A DNA stretch of 7,131 nt from Chryseobacterium gleum (lineage in GTDB: Bacteria > Bacteroidota > Bacteroidia > Flavobacteriales_D > Sanyastnellaceae): assembly GCA_943330925.2 (NCBI GenBank), contig CALQJP020000125.1, positions 1-7,131 on the forward strand, in the 5' to 3' direction. Position numbers and translations under genes: made by a program. Below, piece by piece: positions 4,373 to 7,131 of the stretch. The notes under the pieces are model-generated. The model was not told the origin of the DNA. It worked only from the letters and a program-made list of their open reading frames with translations, and ran no database searches. Each line of letters starts with the position of its first letter. The stretch's first letter is position 1.

Positions 4373-7131
4373 ATGATCCAGCCATTCACCAATACAAAGC
4401 TCATCCTGACGACCGTTGCTCTGGTCTTCATTGCTCTCGTTTCACGAGCTCAGTGTCCGCGGGTTTTCGACTTTTATGGTCAGACACCCGTGCATCCATA
4501 CTGGTACTCGTGCAGCGGTAACAATTACTCATTCAATTTGAGTACACCCAATACGTGGAATGGGTTTACCATCGATTGGGGTGATGGTTCACCGGTTACA
4601 AGCGGTGCATCATGGAGCCCTCCGACATTTCAAAACCACCTTTACACAGCTGCAGTAGAAACTTACACGGTTACGATTACCGAAACCTCTAGCGGCTGTG
4701 TTGTAACCGGCACAGTGGTAATGGAGGAAGCAACCAGTGCTTCTATTCAAATTCCCGTGGGTGGCCTTACCCAGGCGTGTGCTCCTCAAACCATGGAGTT
4801 CATCAACTCATCTACAAATGTGTCTTCTACTACGGAGTTTACATGGGACTTTGGTGATGGATCGCCTGTTTTGACTTTCGATCATACTAACTGGTTGCAA
4901 ACTATTTCGCACACCTATGAGCAAGGCACGGTGGATTGTGAAACTGAGGTAACGCTTACGGCCGAGAACATGTGTAATACCGTTCAAGGAGGTAATTCAG
5001 AAGCGACTTTCAATCCTATTCGTATTTGGGACCTGGATGATCCCGGAATTACCGCTTCTGCAACCATGTTGTGTTACCCGGATACTACAGTAACTTTTTC
5101 GAATACCACCGAGCGCAACTGTTTGATGCAGGGTAATATCTACCAGCGCTATGAATATTGGAACTTCGGCGATTACTGGGGCGCCGGCCAAGACAGTATC
5201 ATTGATTGGACTCCATGGCCTCCAACGTTCCCTCACACGTTGCATTTTCCCGGTATTGGTTCCTATACAGTAGAGCTTGCCGACTCGAATTTCTGCGGTG
5301 TTGCTTCTACCAGTTTAACCATTCAAATTGTACCACCACCATCAGCTCAAATTGCTGTGAGTGCTGACACTGTGTGTGTGGGCGAGTCAGTAACATTCTA
5401 CCAACAAGCTACCGGCGGTGCTAATTTGTATCGCTGGACTTTCGGTAATAACAATGCATGGTATACTACCGGTTCGGGCAACATTACTTATCTCTACAAC
5501 AACCCGGGTACGTATCACGTAGGCAGCATGGTTGGAATTTCAGGCAGCAATGGTTGCTCTGATACAGCGTGGGTAGATGTTGTGGTACTTCCAAATCCGC
5601 TCGTTGCCATCAATGCTGATGAAACGAACGGCTGTGATCAGTTGCTGGTTGATTTTAACGCAGTTACACCAAACGCAGTAAGCTGGTCGTGGGATCTGGA
5701 TAACGGAACCTCTGCGTTCACGGGTGCTGATCCGCCGCTTGTAAATTACACCGAGCCCGGAAATTACAATGTGTCACTTACCGTAGAAAATGCATACGGC
5801 TGTTCGGCCGAGGATGATATTACCATCCATGTATATGAATCGCCGCAGGTTGACTTCAATGTGTTTAATCTGTGTGAAGGTGAAACTGCCCAATTCACAG
5901 ACTTGACCGTTTCAGGTAACAACGACGATATTACTGATTGGGCATGGGATTTTGGTGATGGCAACAATTCGGATGATCAGAACCCTAGCTATGGTTACAC
6001 CACAACCGGAAGCTTCCTGGTTCAGCTCTTCGTAACAACTGAACATTGCTTAGGCAACGATACGGCAACCGTGATTGTGCAAGATGCACCGGTAGCTTCC
6101 CTTTCAGCTGACGTGGTTGAGGGCTGTGGCCCACTCACTGTCAACTTTGCCAATGATAGTGACCCAGCGTCAGTATATCAGTGGGATTTGGGCAATGGTC
6201 AAATCATCACCTCATTCTCAGGACAGCACACGTTCCTAAACACAGGAGCTTCAGATACTACCTATCAGATAACCCTTACTGCATTGAATGCTTTTGGATG
6301 TGGAACTTCCGATACTGTATCGGTTACCGTTTATCCTGGAGCAGTTGCATCTTTTATTGATGACAACTCAGCGCCAACCTGCGGACCGATGGATGCCTAC
6401 TTCCAAAATGCATCGTTGAACGCATATGGCTATGCTTGGGATTTTGGTGATGGTTCAACTTCAAACTTGGTAAGCCCAACGCACACCTATTACAACAACA
6501 CAGGCTTTCTCGATATCTACGAAGTAACACTGGTTGCTTACAACATCAATGGTTGTAATGACACCACTTCGAACACCTTGTTCGTGTATCCACTGATGAA
6601 CCTGGATTTTGAAATTACCGGAAATCAGGGCTGTGCTCCTGTAACGACCACTATGCCATTTGTGAGTGGAGTTCAAAATTACCATTGGGATTTTGGTGAC
6701 GGATCGACTTCACCTTTTGCAATGCCAAACCACACGTTTAACAACTACACCAATGCACCGGTTGTTTACGATGTAACACTTATTGGAACCTCAGCTTTTG
6801 GTTGTGTTGATACAGCCATGACCCAAGTAACAGTGTTCCCAAATGCCATCGCTCAATTCAGCTCTTCTGCCATTTCCGGCTGTTCTCCGCTGCTAGTTGA
6901 CCTTACTAATTTGTCGATCAATGCGGACACATACGATTGGAACTATGGCGACGGAGCTGTATCGCAAGAAAACGGATCCATTCATACCCATACGTTCACC
7001 AACAATGGCACTACGCCTTTGGTGCGCACGGTTGCCTTGTCGACTCAAAACATGTATGGTTGTATGAGTTCTTTCTCAACTAATGTTGAGATCTATCCGC
7101 AAATCGAAGTTTCGTTTGTACAGCCGATTGA
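4373..7131 (+). CDS. Secreted PKD-repeat protein, partial (C-terminus beyond right edge)
   Basis: This is a large exported protein made of tandem PKD-like immunoglobulin-fold repeats. In Bacteroidota such proteins are usually surface or extracellular and exported by the type IX secretion system, with roles in adhesion, gliding or carbohydrate binding. The precise role here is unknown. The frame is open from ATG 4373 to the edge (919 codons plus 2 nt, no frameshift). Residues 1-26 look like a Sec signal peptide: Lys9, a hydrophobic core at about 10-23 and predicted cleavage at SRA-Q (26/27). The Cys at 28 does not fit a lipobox. Ten PKD signatures of the W-(D/N/T)-x-G-(D/N)-(G/N) type follow, with Trp at 69, 158, 263, 355, 440, 525, 604, 689, 772 and 856. 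Many repeats end in G-C-x-(D/S)-T. No catalytic domain is visible. The expected C-terminal T9SS or gliding-associated sorting domain lies outside the window, so the secretion route is inferred. It is divergent from panD. Confidence 0.88.
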   Translation, partial: MIQPFTNTKLILTTVALVFIALVSRAQCPRVFDFYGQTPVHPYWYSCSGNNYSFNLSTPNTWNGFTIDWGDGSPVTSGASWSPPTFQNHLYTAAVETYTVTITETSSGCVVTGTVVMEEATSASIQIPVGGLTQACAPQTMEFINSSTNVSSTTEFTWDFGDGSPVLTFDHTNWLQTISHTYEQGTVDCETEVTLTAENMCNTVQGGNSEATFNPIRIWDLDDPGITASATMLCYPDTTVTFSNTTERNCLMQGNIYQRYEYWNFGDYWGAGQDSIIDWTPWPPTFPHTLHFPGIGSYTVELADSNFCGVASTSLTIQIVPPPSAQIAVSADTVCVGESVTFYQQATGGANLYRWTFGNNNAWYTTGSGNITYLYNNPGTYHVGSMVGISGSNGCSDTAWVDVVVLPNPLVAINADETNGCDQLLVDFNAVTPNAVSWSWDLDNGTSAFTGADPPLVNYTEPGNYNVSLTVENAYGCSAEDDITIHVYESPQVDFNVFNLCEGETAQFTDLTVSGNNDDITDWAWDFGDGNNSDDQNPSYGYTTTGSFLVQLFVTTEHCLGNDTATVIVQDAPVASLSADVVEGCGPLTVNFANDSDPASVYQWDLGNGQIITSFSGQHTFLNTGASDTTYQITLTALNAFGCGTSDTVSVTVYPGAVASFIDDNSAPTCGPMDAYFQNASLNAYGYAWDFGDGSTSNLVSPTHTYYNNTGFLDIYEVTLVAYNINGCNDTTSNTLFVYPLMNLDFEITGNQGCAPVTTTMPFVSGVQNYHWDFGDGSTSPFAMPNHTFNNYTNAPVVYDVTLIGTSAFGCVDTAMTQVTVFPNAIAQFSSSAISGCSPLLVDLTNLSINADTYDWNYGDGAVSQENGSIHTHTFTNNGTTPLVRTVALSTQNMYGCMSSFSTNVEIYPQIEVSFVQPI
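4511..7063 (+). repeat. Ten tandem PKD-like repeats with one cysteine pair each
   Basis: The coding repeats have periods of 79-105 residues, settling to 79-85 from the fourth repeat onward. Core Trp residues are at 69, 158, 263, 355, 440, 525, 604, 689, 772 and 856. Each is bracketed by two Cys: 47/109, 136/201, 234/308, 335/395, 421/477, 501/559, 585/643, 670/728, 754/811 and 837/897. The core WDFGDG is encoded by near-identical DNA at 4844, 5945, 6437 and 6686 (tgggattttggtgatgg with one to three changes). The rest of each unit has diverged, so these are old protein repeats rather than recent DNA duplications. Confidence 0.85.

Noticed and set aside
4161..4385. 75-residue N-terminal extension of PanD
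   Set aside because: The PanD family starts at [11 protein letters not shown] with Gly24-Ser25 numbering preserved from 4160. The extension overlaps the PKD gene start and the predicted promoter.
4373..4450. Lipoprotein signal on the PKD protein (Cys28)
   Set aside because: Residues before the Cys are R-A-Q, which do not match a lipobox. A standard Sec signal peptide cut after Ala26 fits better.
4997..6685. Small minus-strand frames inside the PKD gene (4997-5245, 5764-5967, 6461-6685)
   Set aside because: All lie antisense to a continuous repeat-containing coding sequence, with no motifs of their own.

Overview
The window reads as chromosomal DNA of a Bacteroidota bacterium, most likely in or near Flavobacteriales (Cryomorphaceae/Crocinitomicaceae-like). 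This placement is inferred from gene content and promoter style, not from a marker gene. Three perfect copies of the Bacteroidota -7 promoter element TAnnTTTG lie upstream of recX, the DUF349 gene and panD. Starts are preceded by A/T-rich sequence rather than Shine-Dalgarno motifs. The right end carries a giant secreted PKD-repeat protein of the kind common in gliding/T9SS Bacteroidota. All real genes look intact apart from the two cut by the window edges.

Layout: (1) 1-369, minus strand, the N-terminal 123 residues of RecX, cut by the left edge. (2) 370-596, a divergent promoter region serving recX leftward and the DUF349 gene rightward. (3) 597-2291, plus strand, a 564-residue all-helical DUF349-repeat protein. 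(4) 2288-4160, minus strand, a compact three-gene set transcribed panD -> LPG-synthase-TM-like membrane protein -> rfaE2 (heptose-1-phosphate adenylyltransferase). The last gene meets the DUF349 gene tail to tail, and the two stop codons share one palindromic TTAA. (5) 4161-4372, a divergent intergenic region with a strong-looking panD promoter only 5 nt from its ATG. (6) 4373-7131, plus strand, the first 919 residues of a secreted protein with ten PKD-like repeats, running off the right edge.

How the genes relate: PanD makes beta-alanine for pantothenate/CoA. RfaE2 activates heptose for lipopolysaccharide or other surface glycans. The membrane protein between them belongs to a family related to the MprF flippase domain, so the last two genes of the set are plausibly envelope-related. 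RecX (RecA regulator) and the DUF349 protein only share a divergent promoter region. The PKD protein is an extracellular or surface adhesin-like protein, and its C-terminal anchoring or sorting signal lies outside the window.

I found no CRISPR array, tRNA, rRNA, intact mobile element or obvious defence system. The points most worth a second look are the strictly periodic cysteine pairing in the PKD repeats, the predicted near-leaderless panD transcript, a transposase-like peptide remnant upstream of panD, and the shared stop-codon palindrome. None of these amounts to a clearly novel system.
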